This document shows positions 24,109 through 35,805 of a DNA stretch of 64,000 bases, piece after piece; the first letter of the stretch is position 1; the number at the start of each line of letters is the position of its first letter. Location of the stretch: assembly GCF_000758625.1 (NCBI RefSeq), contig NZ_CP009283.1, positions 2,305,501-2,369,500 on the forward strand, given 5' to 3'. Below the pieces are notes generated by a model that was not told the origin of the DNA, ran no database searches, and saw nothing but the letters and a program-made list of their open reading frames with translations. The DNA is from Paenibacillus sp. FSL R7-0273 (GTDB lineage: Bacteria > Bacillota > Bacilli > Paenibacillales > Paenibacillaceae). A program made the translations under genes and the position numbers.

Positions 24109-24927
24109 ATGGCATTTGAGTGGCTGAACGGGTTTGTTCGGGCCTGGAAGGATTACCCGCTTCACGAAGGGTCAAGGATTGGCGGGAGGTATACAATTGA
24201 GTGTTTGATCGGTGAAGGGAGCTATGGGCTAACCTACCGCTGTAGTGATATAGAGAACGGCAGGGTTTACGCGCTGAAGCAGTCCAGGCCGAGCAAAAAG
24301 ACTGCCGGACGGGTGCTGCTGGAGAAGGAGTATACTATCCTGCGGTCAATGGAGCATCCGAATATCCCCCGGTGCCGGGACTATCTGGAGTATAAAGGAT
24401 CGAACTGGCTGGTCAGTGATTATATTACGGGAAAAACGCTGGAGGATCTGATCTTTGATGATCAGCTCATCTACGGTGAACGGGAGAGCCTGGCTGTCAT
24501 TATGAAGCTGGCGGAGCTGGTGGCCCATGTTCATTCCCGCGGCTATGTGCACCTGGATCTGCGGATTCCGAATGTGATCCTGCAGGAGGATGCTTTGTAT
24601 CTGATTGACTTTGGACTGGCTAGCAGAATCGGAGAAGAAAGAACGGCAGAAGCGCAGGTACGCCTTGATCCGGCACTGCTGCCTGAGCAGCTGCCGCCGG
24701 TGGTCGCCTCGGATCTGCATGACATGGGCCGGCTGATGCTGTTTATGCTGTATTCTGCCTATGAGCCGGTAAGGGGTGAAGAGGAGCGGAGCTGGAGGGA
24801 GGAGTTGAAGCTCTCACCTGAAATGCGGCTGCTGCTCAGCCGGCTGCTGGGTGAGCAGGCTGAGCCATATCCTGACATAGAGGCCTTTGCCCGTGAGGCT
24901 GCAGCACTGTATGAGAAGCTGCTGTAG
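24109..24927 (+). CDS. Serine/threonine protein kinase
   Basis: 272 residues, CAGGAG before the ATG. A Hanks-type kinase fold is visible: glycine loop LIGEGSYGLTYRC, lysine in VYALKQ, catalytic loop GYVHLDLRIPNVIL (H-L-D in place of H-R-D, Asn retained) and metal-binding IDFGLAS. There is no transmembrane segment or PASTA domain, so it is a compact cytoplasmic kinase. The loop wording is unusual but all key residues are present. Substrate unknown. It borders the toxin locus but has chromosome-like composition. Confidence 0.85.
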   Translation: MAFEWLNGFVRAWKDYPLHEGSRIGGRYTIECLIGEGSYGLTYRCSDIENGRVYALKQSRPSKKTAGRVLLEKEYTILRSMEHPNIPRCRDYLEYKGSNWLVSDYITGKTLEDLIFDDQLIYGERESLAVIMKLAELVAHVHSRGYVHLDLRIPNVILQEDALYLIDFGLASRIGEERTAEAQVRLDPALLPEQLPPVVASDLHDMGRLMLFMLYSAYEPVRGEEERSWREELKLSPEMRLLLSRLLGEQAEPYPDIEAFAREAAALYEKLL

Positions 24928-24937
24928 TAATAGAAAG

Positions 24938-24969
24938 AGGCGCTTCCGGTTTGAACGGGAAGCGCCTCT
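24938..24969 (+). terminator. Strong terminator after kinase gene
   Basis: An 11-bp stem GAGGCGCTTCC pairs with GGGAAGCGCCTC across a short loop; it may serve both flanking genes, which converge here. Confidence 0.75.
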
Positions 24970-24992
24970 AGTGTTATTTCGGCTACCAATGC

Positions 24993-25205
24993 TTAGCTTG
25001 AGCTGCCGTAACGGTTCTTATAATATTTGTGTCCGCTTCCTCCGCGCCGGGCATCGGAGGATGAATACCGCTTATAGCCGCGGCTGCTGCTTGAGTGTCT
25101 GCCGTAAAATGAGCGGCCTTTATGACTGCTGGAATGCCTGCGGTGACCGCCGGGCCTGGAGTGTTCCACGGAATGCAGCACTTTACCAAGAAGTTTTCTG
25201 AGCAT
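24993..25205 (-). CDS. Small basic Ser/Arg/Gly/Lys-rich protein
   Basis: 70 residues beginning MLRKLLGKVLHSVEHSRPGG. The reverse-strand start is preceded by TAAGGAGG at ideal spacing, the main reason for preferring this frame over overlapping ones. The body is low complexity and strongly basic (RGYKRYSSSDARRGGSGHKY). No family recognised. Nucleic-acid or wall binding is possible from charge alone. Confidence 0.6.
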   Translation of the reverse strand: MLRKLLGKVLHSVEHSRPGGHRRHSSSHKGRSFYGRHSSSSRGYKRYSSSDARRGGSGHKYYKNRYGSSS

Positions 25206-25367
25206 TGTTATTCCTCCTTATATGTTATGTTGCGCTTGTAATTTAATCTTACTCTATAATTACCCGTTAGTACGCCGTAATTACATTAAGGTTTCATGAG
25301 GAATTTTTCATTTTTGTAGGTGCAGTATTTATGCTAGAGTGCTGGCATCCTGCAGCAGCTACAGCAA

Positions 25368-25399
25368 ACAGCCGCCTCCGGACAGGAGGCGGCTGTTTG
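25368..25399 (-). terminator. Terminator of the FMN reductase gene
   Basis: CAGCCGCCTCC and GGAGGCGGCTG form an 11-bp stem with a 5-nt loop just past the reductase stop. Confidence 0.75.
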
Positions 25400-25415
25400 C
25401 TGTGAGTAATCCTGC

Positions 25416-25958
25416 TTACGCGCGCAGAGTCTTGAGAGCACCGCTCCAGGCCAGTACCTGATCAAGCATGGCATTGACGTTTGCTTTATGCAGGTCAGCC
25501 GGCTTAAACACGGTTCCGTTCTCGAAATCAGTGAACAGGGAGAGCAGCGGATGTACCCGGACATCTGCAACCTGAAGCTCTCCGAGAATGCCGCGGAGAT
25601 GCTCGGCTGCACGGGCGCCGCCTGCCGAGCCGTAGCTTACGATACCTGCCGCCTTGTTATTCCATTCATCACGTGCCGAGTCGAGCGCGTTCTTGAGCGC
25701 GCCGGTGATGCTGTGGTTATACTCCTGGGCAATGAATACAAAACCATCCAGCGTAGCCAGCTTAGCAGCCCAGGCTGCGGCAGGGGCATAATCGTCGCTC
25801 TCGCCCAATAGCGGCAGCTTAAAGTCGGCAATATCCACAATTTCATAATTAGCGTCTCCACGTGCATCTGCAATGCCTTTAACCCATTCCCCAACTTGCG
25901 GACTAACGCGGCCCTGACGGGTGCTTCCCAGAATAATTCCGATGTTTAAAGTAGTCAT
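25416..25958 (-). CDS. NADPH-dependent FMN reductase (flavodoxin-like)
   Basis: 180 residues. The N-terminal phosphate-binding loop reads GIILGSTRQGRVSPQVGEWV; AQEYNHSITGALKNALD and AAGIVSYGSAGGARAAEHLR are the other FMN-contact loops of the family. It uses NADPH to reduce FMN or azo/quinone-type substrates in the cytoplasm. GGGAGG precedes the start on the reverse strand and a clear promoter lies 60 bp upstream. Exact substrate is not predictable. Confidence 0.9.
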   Translation of the reverse strand: MTTLNIGIILGSTRQGRVSPQVGEWVKGIADARGDANYEIVDIADFKLPLLGESDDYAPAAAWAAKLATLDGFVFIAQEYNHSITGALKNALDSARDEWNNKAAGIVSYGSAGGARAAEHLRGILGELQVADVRVHPLLSLFTDFENGTVFKPADLHKANVNAMLDQVLAWSGALKTLRA

Positions 25959-26353
25959 TTGATATTCCTCCCAAGTAATGATATTAAATGTCGTTTGTTT
26001 GTTGTTTGTGTTTTTATTATAGCATATTACTTTTATAAAGCAAGTATAAAAATGAAACTAAAATACATTTTCAGTTGCAGTCAGATTTAACGGGAAAATA
26101 AGCGTTCATTCCTGCCGGATTAACTGTTGGAAGCGGATTTACAGGAAAAACGCTTCATGATAAACTATTAGCCTAAATGGTTATTTTAAAATTTAATTAA
26201 CTTTCGGCAGACTGTATTTTCATATATGATTTCACCGCGGCGATAAGTGTATTCTCTACAATTGTATGAGGTTGTAGCAGAAAATATGGATTGAGCGTAA
26301 CTGCCGCAGTAAGAGCGGGTTTTTGGCAGCCAGATGTATACTGGAGGAAAATT
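25959..26353. other. Divergent intergenic region
   Basis: 395 bp between the reductase and the response regulator. It holds the reductase promoter (26016-26043). The rest is AT-rich with no coding frame and no clear hairpin. Confidence 0.5.
26016..26043 (-). promoter_or_regulatory. Sigma-A-type promoter of FMN reductase
   Basis: On the reverse strand TTGCTT (26043-26038), a 16-bp spacer and TATAAT (26021-26016). Confidence 0.65.
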
Positions 26354-27493
26354 ATGATAAGAGCGGTAATCATCGACGACGAAAAGCCTGCGCTTGATGT
26401 ACTGGGCAATATGCTGCTAAAGGATAAACGTATCGAAGTGATTGGTGCTTTCCGGAAGCCTTCGGATGCTATACGGGAGATCGCCGGTCTTAAGCCGGAC
26501 GCCGTGTTTCTGGATATGGAAATGCCGGGCATGAACGGCGTGGAGCTGGCATTGGCATTGCTGAAATTATGCGGGGAGCTGGATATTATTTTTGTAACCG
26601 CTCATACCTCCTACGCTTTAGATGCTTTTAAAGTGGAAGCTCTCGATTATCTGCTGAAGCCCTTGATTCCGGACCAGCTGGACCGTGCGGTTACCCGGCT
26701 TCAGAAAAAAAGGGTATTGCGTGGAGCTTTTAACGCCGCCGCACGATCCATACCGCAAGAAACCCGTATTGTCGGCTTCGGCGGACTTAAGCTTTTGAAT
26801 ACCTCGGGCGAGGAAGAGGAAGTGAAATGGAGAACCTCCAAAACGAAGGAGCTAATGTCATTCCTGTTCTTGAAAGGGTTGTCCAATGTGTACAAGGGAC
26901 AGATTATTCAGGCGCTCTGGCCGGACTGCAGCGATGAGCAGGCCCAATCCAACCTGCACACCACTATGTATAAATTGAAGAAGGCATTGAAGGCAGCGGG
27001 AATCAACATCGTTATTCATTTTAAAAGCGGAAAATACCGGATGGAGCTTGAACGCGCTACAGGAGATATCTGGGAGTTCGAGACGTTCATCAGTGAAAAC
27101 AAGGCTGTTGATACAGCGAACGCCATGAATGTGGAGCGGGTGCTGGAGCTGTACACCGGAGATTTATTCGCCGATTCGGACTACCTGTGGAGCATCTCCA
27201 AGCGGGAGGAAATGTTGAGCTTCTATATTAAGCTGTCCAAAAGGCTCTGTGGCTTCTACATGAATGAGGGAAGAACGGAGGAAGCTATTCAGCGGATGGG
27301 TAAGCTGCTGCAGCATGCCCCGCTTGACGAAGAGGCGCATGAACTGCTGCTGGGCCTTTATTTCCGGCAAAAGGACCGGATCAGCCTGATCCGTCATTAT
27401 CATGCCATGAAGGAGCTGCTTAATCATGAGCTCGGGCTTGAGCCGAGAGAGTCAGTCAGACAGCTGTATAACGATATGCTGTACAAGCTATGA
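26354..27493 (+). CDS. Response regulator with BTAD/SARP-type output
   Basis: 379 residues from ATG 26354 (GGAGG upstream). Receiver domain at residues 1-120: acidic pair in IIDDE, phospho-acceptor Asp in AVFLDMEMPGMNG, conserved Lys in LLKPL. A winged-helix DNA-binding segment follows (WRTSKTKELMSFLFLKGLSN, ALWPDCSDEQAQSNLHTTMY), then a bacterial transcriptional activation domain with TPR-like helices. No kinase is adjacent, so it is an orphan here. It lies 375 bp upstream of the SLH/collagen-like protein in the same direction and could control it; this is inference. Confidence 0.88.
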   Translation: MIRAVIIDDEKPALDVLGNMLLKDKRIEVIGAFRKPSDAIREIAGLKPDAVFLDMEMPGMNGVELALALLKLCGELDIIFVTAHTSYALDAFKVEALDYLLKPLIPDQLDRAVTRLQKKRVLRGAFNAAARSIPQETRIVGFGGLKLLNTSGEEEEVKWRTSKTKELMSFLFLKGLSNVYKGQIIQALWPDCSDEQAQSNLHTTMYKLKKALKAAGINIVIHFKSGKYRMELERATGDIWEFETFISENKAVDTANAMNVERVLELYTGDLFADSDYLWSISKREEMLSFYIKLSKRLCGFYMNEGRTEEAIQRMGKLLQHAPLDEEAHELLLGLYFRQKDRISLIRHYHAMKELLNHELGLEPRESVRQLYNDMLYKL

Positions 27494-30168
<2,675 letters not shown>

Positions 30169-30195
30169 CTTTAAACAAACTGCTTTAAAAGAGAA

Positions 30196-30238
30196 GGGCA
30201 GCCGCCCCGGTTCATTCCGGTGTGCGGCTGCCCCTTTG
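30196..30238. terminator. Bidirectional terminator between collagen-like gene and secA2
   Basis: GGGCAGCCGC and GCGGCTGCCC form a 10-bp stem, followed by CTTTGCTTT; the genes converge here. Confidence 0.75.
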
Positions 30239-30262
30239 CTTTATTGTCTTATGCCGGGTTAA

Positions 30263-32635
30263 TTAGCCTTCCGTGCCGGAGTGCAGCGCCGGAGAGATCC
30301 TGACCTGGAGCAGCTCCCTGCATACGGCTTCCCCGATATTGCGGATCATGGCCAGGAACATTTCATGCCCCTCGTACTGATATTCCTGGAACGGATCGTT
30401 GCCGGCATAGGCCCGCAGATGAATACCCTCCCGGAGCTGGTCCATTGCATCGAGATGCTCCATCCAATTACGGTCCACCTGGCTCAGAATGATGAATTTC
30501 TCGAGATTGCGCATTGCGAAGCTGCCAACCGCGGCTTCTTTTCTCCGGTAAGCCTCGTTCAAGCGCTCTGTCAGGCATGAATACAGCTGTGGCTGATCCA
30601 ATCCCCGCAAATCGCTAATACCTACCTGTAAGCCGGAATCAAGCAGGGAATTGACGGCGGATTGCAGCACCTCAAGCTTCCATTCCTCGGGTACTTCTTC
30701 AACAGGGCAGTGCAGACCAATAAGGTCCCTGCACCATTGCTCCAGCATAGTCTTGACCAGACCTCCGTCGGTCCGGCTTAACAGAACTTCCTCCCTGTCC
30801 CGGTAGATCAGCTTCTGCTGCCGGTTTATTACATCGTCATACTGAATGACATGCAGCAGCGTGTCATAATGGATCCCTTCAACTACATGCTGTGCGGATT
30901 CAATGCTCAGGCTGACCAGCCTGCCTTCAAGCGGGCTGTTTTCATCGTGGCCCAATTTCAGCATTTTGCGGCTAAGCGAATCCGAACCGAAGCGCTGGAA
31001 CAGAGAATCCTCCAGCGAGAGGAAGAAACGGCTGGAGCCCGGATCTCCCTGCCGGCCTGAGCGTCCGCGGAGCTGGTGGTCGATCCGCCGGCTCTCATGC
31101 CGCTCTGTTCCGATGACATGTAACCCTCCGGCCTCGGCGGTGCCTTCCCCAAGCTGAATATCGGTGCCTCTTCCCGCCATATTAGTAGCGATTGTAACCG
31201 CACCCTTCCGGCCGGCCACGGCGATGATTTCGGCTTCCTCAGCATGCCGGCGGGCATTCAGCACCCGGTGCGAAATTCCGGCCTCCTGCAGAAGTGCCGA
31301 TAATTTTTCCGATCTCTCGATAGAGACGGTTCCGATCAGGACAGGCTGGCCGTTGGCATGCCGTTCAAGCACCTCGGAGAGGATTGCACTGTTCTTGGCA
31401 GTTTCGGTCAGATAGACAAGATCCTCCAGGTCAGTGCGGATGCAGGGCAGACGGGTCGGAATCCGGACGACATGCAGTCCGTAGACCTGACGGAATTCAT
31501 TATGCTCTGTAACGGCAGTTCCGGTCATTCCGGCAAGCCTCGGATATCCGGCAAAATAATGCTGAAGGGTCATCGCTGCCCTGGTAACCATCTCCGTTCC
31601 GACGTGCAGCCCTTCCTTTTCTTCGATCGCCTGATGGAGACCGTCGCTGTATCTGCGGCCGGGCATCAGGCGCCCGGTATTAGGGTCAATAAGCAGAATG
31701 GTATTATCCTTGACGATATATTCGATATCCCGCCTGATAAGGTGGTGGGCTCTGAGCGCCTGATTGAGATGGTGGTGAATCAGGGAATGCTCAGGATCAA
31801 ACAGGTTATCAATCATGAATTCACGCTCGGTCTTCCGGACGCAGAGTTCGGTCAGGGTAAGGGTTTTGGCCTTCAGGTCAATGCTGAAATCAAAGCCTTC
31901 CCTAAGCGGTAGAATGAAGCGGTTCATCCGGTAGTACAGCATAGAAGGGCGCTGTCCCCTGCCGGAGATAATCAGCGGGGTCCGGGCTTCATCAATGAGA
32001 ATGGAGTCCACCTCATCAATCATTGCATAATAGAGCGGGCGCTGGACCAGCTGCTCGCTGTACAGGGACAAGTGGTCGTGCAGATAATCGAAGCCGAATT
32101 CACTTGCAGTACCGTAAGTGAGATCGCAGGCGTAAGCCCGGCGCTTCTGGTCCCGGCTCATGCCGTTCAGCGTACAGCCGACGGAAAGACCCAGGAACTG
32201 ATATACGGCCTGAAGCTGGGTGCTGTCTCGGACGGCCAGATACTCATTGGCTGTAACGATATGAACGCCTTTGCCAGTCAGGGCATGGACATAGCCGGCC
32301 GGAATACTGGCTAATGTCTTTCCTTCACCGGTCTTCATCTCCGCAATATCGCCTTCAAGCAGAGCTGCACCTGCCAGAAGCTGCACATCGTAGAGGATAA
32401 GCCCCAGGACCCGGCAGACTGCTTCGCGCACAACAGCAAAGGCCTCAGGCAAAAGCTCGTACAGCGGCTCGCCGTTATTAATCCGTGTGCGGAAGACAGC
32501 GGTCCGGGCTCTAAGCCCGTCGTCACTAAGCGCCGTAATCTCCGGAGCTATTCTATCCATACTTTCAATGATCCGGCTGAGCCTGTTTAGCTCCCAGTCC
32601 TCATGATTAAATATCTTCTGAACTTGTCGCAGCAT
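30263..32635 (-). CDS. secA2: SecA-type preprotein translocase ATPase, second copy (SecA2-like)
   Basis: 790 residues. Walker A MKTGEGKTLA, Walker B YAMIDEVDSILID, helicase motifs ATNMAGRGTDIQLGEG and GRSGRQGDPGSSRF, and the C-terminal helical scaffold (VDRNWMEHLDAMDQLREGIH) are all present. It is shorter than housekeeping SecA (about 840) and ends without the Cys-rich zinc-binding tail that contacts SecB, typical of accessory SecA proteins. TTAAGGAGG precedes the start. It lies 12 bp after secDF in one operon and next to an SLH/collagen-like gene and two glycosyltransferases, so export of a specialised surface glycoprotein is plausible. Whether another secA exists elsewhere cannot be seen here. 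Confidence 0.82.
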   Translation of the reverse strand: MLRQVQKIFNHEDWELNRLSRIIESMDRIAPEITALSDDGLRARTAVFRTRINNGEPLYELLPEAFAVVREAVCRVLGLILYDVQLLAGAALLEGDIAEMKTGEGKTLASIPAGYVHALTGKGVHIVTANEYLAVRDSTQLQAVYQFLGLSVGCTLNGMSRDQKRRAYACDLTYGTASEFGFDYLHDHLSLYSEQLVQRPLYYAMIDEVDSILIDEARTPLIISGRGQRPSMLYYRMNRFILPLREGFDFSIDLKAKTLTLTELCVRKTEREFMIDNLFDPEHSLIHHHLNQALRAHHLIRRDIEYIVKDNTILLIDPNTGRLMPGRRYSDGLHQAIEEKEGLHVGTEMVTRAAMTLQHYFAGYPRLAGMTGTAVTEHNEFRQVYGLHVVRIPTRLPCIRTDLEDLVYLTETAKNSAILSEVLERHANGQPVLIGTVSIERSEKLSALLQEAGISHRVLNARRHAEEAEIIAVAGRKGAVTIATNMAGRGTDIQLGEGTAEAGGLHVIGTERHESRRIDHQLRGRSGRQGDPGSSRFFLSLEDSLFQRFGSDSLSRKMLKLGHDENSPLEGRLVSLSIESAQHVVEGIHYDTLLHVIQYDDVINRQQKLIYRDREEVLLSRTDGGLVKTMLEQWCRDLIGLHCPVEEVPEEWKLEVLQSAVNSLLDSGLQVGISDLRGLDQPQLYSCLTERLNEAYRRKEAAVGSFAMRNLEKFIILSQVDRNWMEHLDAMDQLREGIHLRAYAGNDPFQEYQYEGHEMFLAMIRNIGEAVCRELLQVRISPALHSGTEG

Positions 32636-32647
32636 CGCTGTTCCTCC

Positions 32648-34888
32648 TTAACGTGCCGGTTCATCGGCATCCTCATATTCCAATTGCAGTGCAGACATCC
32701 GGTACGGATCGGCGTCATCTATGGCATTCCGTTCTTCCCGGCTAAGCTTGCGCAGCGTCAGGGACAGCCACATTTGGCTGGCTATACATACGGAGGAGTA
32801 TACGCCTGTAATCAGACCCAGCGTCATTGCCAGGGAAAACAGTCGGATAGACTCACTGCCCCAGAACAGAATGGCCGCAGAGGCAAAGAGTACGCATAAA
32901 AATGTATTTACCGAGCGGAGCAGTGTCTGGTTAATGCTTGTATTTACGATATGCTCCAGCTGTTTACGGTCACGGGGGATACCGCCCTTCAGGTTCTCGC
33001 GGATCCGGTCGAAGATGACCACTGTATCATTGATGGAATAGCCGATAATAGTCAGCATTGCTGCGATAAACGGAAGATTGATTTCAAGCTGAAAGATAGA
33101 AAATATAGTGATTACAACGAACACATCATGGAGCAGGGCAATAATCGCTCCAAAGGCAAATCTTTTTTCAAAGCGCAGACCGACATATACCAGAATAGCC
33201 AGACAGGACAGTGCTACTGCCAGGCCGGCCTTCTTGGCGAACTCTCTGGCGATATCCGGATCAACGGTGTTCTCCTCAAGACTGGCAGTACCGCCGATCC
33301 GGGCTGTCAGAGCATTGCCGATAATCGAGGCGTTTCCGCTGTCAGGCGGAAAGGTCTCATTAAAGCGCAGTGACACCCGGTCTGCAGCTTCTCCGCCGAT
33401 GGTGACTACTGCAGGCTGAAACCCGGCTTCACGGATGATGCTCTCTGCCTGCGGCTGCGTGATGCTTTGCGAGAGCTGAATATCAAGTGAGGTGCCTGCA
33501 CGGAAATCGACGCCGTAATTCACCTGCTGAATCAGCAGGCTGACGATGCCAATGACCGACAGCACACCGGAAAAGGCATAGAAATATTTGCGCGATCCCG
33601 TAAAATTAAAGCTCCGGTGAGAGGCTGTAACCTCATGTGCTTCATGCGCACCGAATGCATGAATCCCGGACGGCTTCACACTGTACCATCTGCTGTTCTG
33701 CAGCCGGCCGGAGCGCCCAAGCTGGCGGAGCAGCCACTGGGAGAAATAGACATTGGTAAGGATGCTCAGCACAATGCTCAGAATCATGGTTACTGCAAAT
33801 CCTTTAATGGCTCCCGAGCCGAGCGAGAACATACAGATGGCAGAGATCAGTGCCGTTACATTGGAGTCCATAATGGTCCTGAAGGAATGACGGGAGCCGG
33901 CTGTAAGCGCGGACGGCAGGCTTTTGCCGGAGCGGAGCTCCTCCTTAATCCGCTCATAGGTAATGATATTAGCGTCAACGGCCATCCCGACGCCGAGCAC
34001 AAAGGCGGCTATTCCCGGGAGGGTCATGACAGCCTGGACCAGATTGAAGCAGATCAGCAGCAGCCACCCGTAGGTGATCAGGGTGAAGGAAGCAATTAAT
34101 CCGGGCAGCCGGTAAAAGACCAGCATAAACAGCAGCACTACTATAGAGCCGATTGCTGCAGCCCGCAGTGTTTGTGTTAAAGCTTCCTGACCGAGAGAGG
34201 CGCCGATGGTCTGGTTCAGCTTCTCATTCAGCTTCAGAGGCAGTGCCCCCATATTAATGATGTCTGCAAGCTCAGAAGCTTCTTTCTGTGAGAAAGCGCC
34301 GACAATCCGCATTTGTCCGTTCGTCATGACCGCCTGGACGACCGGATCAGTAAGCAGCTCCCCGTCCAGTTCAAACCGGATTTGCCGGTTCAGCAGGCGG
34401 GTTGACATTTCCTTGAGTTTATCCGGGTTTTTCAGTGTGACGAGGACACCCGGATGGCCTAATTCATCGCGTACTGCCAGCGTTTCCCCCTCGACAAAGT
34501 CATCTCCGCGAAGCTCAAGTGAACCGTCCGGACCAACTACCGTCAGTTCGGCCGGTTTGCCGAGCAGCTCTCTGATATTCTGCTCATCAGTAACGCCCGG
34601 AAGGCGGACGCGTATCCGGTTCGTGCCTTCTGTCCAGATTTCAGGCTCGGAGGTACCGAGTGCGTTAACTCTTTTTTCCAGACTGGCAGCTGTCTGCCGG
34701 AGGCTCTCCGGCGTAATTACACCACCGGGCTCAAGCGGCTGAGCTTCATACAGCACCTCGAACCCGCCCTTCAGGTCAAGCCCGAGCCGCACCTCCTCCA
34801 GAACCCTGGGAATGGTTGCTGTTATAATAGTACAAAGAATAATTACCGTTGCTGTAAAAGCAAATATTCGTCTGCGGTTTATCGTCAC
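32648..34888 (-). CDS. secDF: SecDF fused translocase auxiliary protein
   Basis: 746 residues from GTG 34888, chosen because GGGAGG precedes it and the protein then starts MTINRRRIFAFTATVIILCT, the first membrane helix; open sequence further upstream lacks signals. The SecD half has GLDLKGGFEVLYEAQ, the large external domain and ANIITYERIKEELRSG. The SecF half begins near NYGVDFRAGTSLDIQ and has SINDTVVIFDRIREN. Twelve membrane helices are expected, as in Bacillus SecDF (737 residues). It uses the proton gradient to help release exported proteins. The arrangement secDF-secA2 is notable because the second SecA travels with its own SecDF. Confidence 0.9.
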   Translation of the reverse strand: MTINRRRIFAFTATVIILCTIITATIPRVLEEVRLGLDLKGGFEVLYEAQPLEPGGVITPESLRQTAASLEKRVNALGTSEPEIWTEGTNRIRVRLPGVTDEQNIRELLGKPAELTVVGPDGSLELRGDDFVEGETLAVRDELGHPGVLVTLKNPDKLKEMSTRLLNRQIRFELDGELLTDPVVQAVMTNGQMRIVGAFSQKEASELADIINMGALPLKLNEKLNQTIGASLGQEALTQTLRAAAIGSIVVLLFMLVFYRLPGLIASFTLITYGWLLLICFNLVQAVMTLPGIAAFVLGVGMAVDANIITYERIKEELRSGKSLPSALTAGSRHSFRTIMDSNVTALISAICMFSLGSGAIKGFAVTMILSIVLSILTNVYFSQWLLRQLGRSGRLQNSRWYSVKPSGIHAFGAHEAHEVTASHRSFNFTGSRKYFYAFSGVLSVIGIVSLLIQQVNYGVDFRAGTSLDIQLSQSITQPQAESIIREAGFQPAVVTIGGEAADRVSLRFNETFPPDSGNASIIGNALTARIGGTASLEENTVDPDIAREFAKKAGLAVALSCLAILVYVGLRFEKRFAFGAIIALLHDVFVVITIFSIFQLEINLPFIAAMLTIIGYSINDTVVIFDRIRENLKGGIPRDRKQLEHIVNTSINQTLLRSVNTFLCVLFASAAILFWGSESIRLFSLAMTLGLITGVYSSVCIASQMWLSLTLRKLSREERNAIDDADPYRMSALQLEYEDADEPAR

Positions 34889-35017
34889 GCTGCAGGTTCC
34901 TCCCGTATGAAGCCGTAAAGCCGTTTCCGGCTGTGATCCTTCAAATTTTATTGTTTTGCTGCTATAGTAGAGGCTGTCTGGATGATCATTCATAACAAAA
35001 GAAATGAAGGTGGTTTC

Positions 35018-35725
35018 TTGAGCAGCGACAAACCGCGTCTGACCCTTTCCATGGTTGTCCGCAATGAACAGGGACGATACCTCAGGCATGCCCTGGAACG
35101 CCATCGGCATTATATCAGTGATGCCGTTATTATTGATGACGGCAGTACAGACGGAACCCCGGGGCTGTGCCTGGAAATGCTTCAGGGAATAGAAGTCAAA
35201 CTGATCCGGAATCAGGCCTCACGGTTCAGCAATGAAATTGAACTGCGCCGGCAGCAATGGGAGGAGACGGTTGCCGTTAAGCCGGACTGGATCCTGAATC
35301 TGGATGCGGATGAGTGGTTTGAGGATGCCTTTGACGGGCAGGTAGAATCTCTTATATCCAGGGATGGCGTATATCTGTATTCCTTCCGCCTTTATGATTT
35401 TTGGACTATGTCAGCCTACAGGGATGATGCATACTGGCAGGCACACCATTATTACCGTCCGTTCCTGCTCCGTTATGAGCCGGGCTACCAATATACTTGG
35501 CGTGAAACCAGCCAGCACTGCGGACGTTTTCCCGACAATATATATGGGCTGCACAATGAAATATCCGGGCTGCGCCTCAAGCATCTGGGCTGGGCCAGGG
35601 CAGAGGACCGCGTCAGCAAGCACCGCCGCTACATGGAGCTTGATCCGGGAGGCATTAACGGCAGTCTTGCCCAGTATCATTCCATCCTCGATCCGGAGCC
35701 CCGGCTGTTGGAATGGGAGGACTGA
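35018..35725 (+). CDS. Family 2 glycosyltransferase
   Basis: About 235 residues from TTG 35018 (GAAGGTGG upstream); ATG 34982 is an in-frame alternative. GT-A fold: LTLSMVVRNEQGRYLRHALE, VIIDDGSTDGT and the metal-binding D-x-D in NLDADEWFED. It lacks membrane helices and is soluble. The substrate is unknown; protein or wall glycosylation is possible given its divergence from the secDF-secA2 operon. Confidence 0.85.
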   Translation: MSSDKPRLTLSMVVRNEQGRYLRHALERHRHYISDAVIIDDGSTDGTPGLCLEMLQGIEVKLIRNQASRFSNEIELRRQQWEETVAVKPDWILNLDADEWFEDAFDGQVESLISRDGVYLYSFRLYDFWTMSAYRDDAYWQAHHYYRPFLLRYEPGYQYTWRETSQHCGRFPDNIYGLHNEISGLRLKHLGWARAEDRVSKHRRYMELDPGGINGSLAQYHSILDPEPRLLEWED

Positions 35726-35742
35726 TTCTTCTTGCCGTCTGT

Positions 35743-35784
35743 AAAAGGCTGTCTCCCGTTCAAATGCCGGAGACAGCCTTTTTT
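35743..35784. terminator. Bidirectional terminator between two glycosyltransferases
   Basis: AAAGGCTGTCTCC pairs with GGAGACAGCCTTT, flanked by A and T runs on both sides; the genes converge. Confidence 0.85.
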
Positions 35785-35805
35785 GTCATTTCCGGCCATT
35801 TGGTC

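Noticed and set aside
31358..31912. Forward frame of 184 residues opposite secA2
   Set aside because: Antisense to conserved SecA motifs; no independent evidence.
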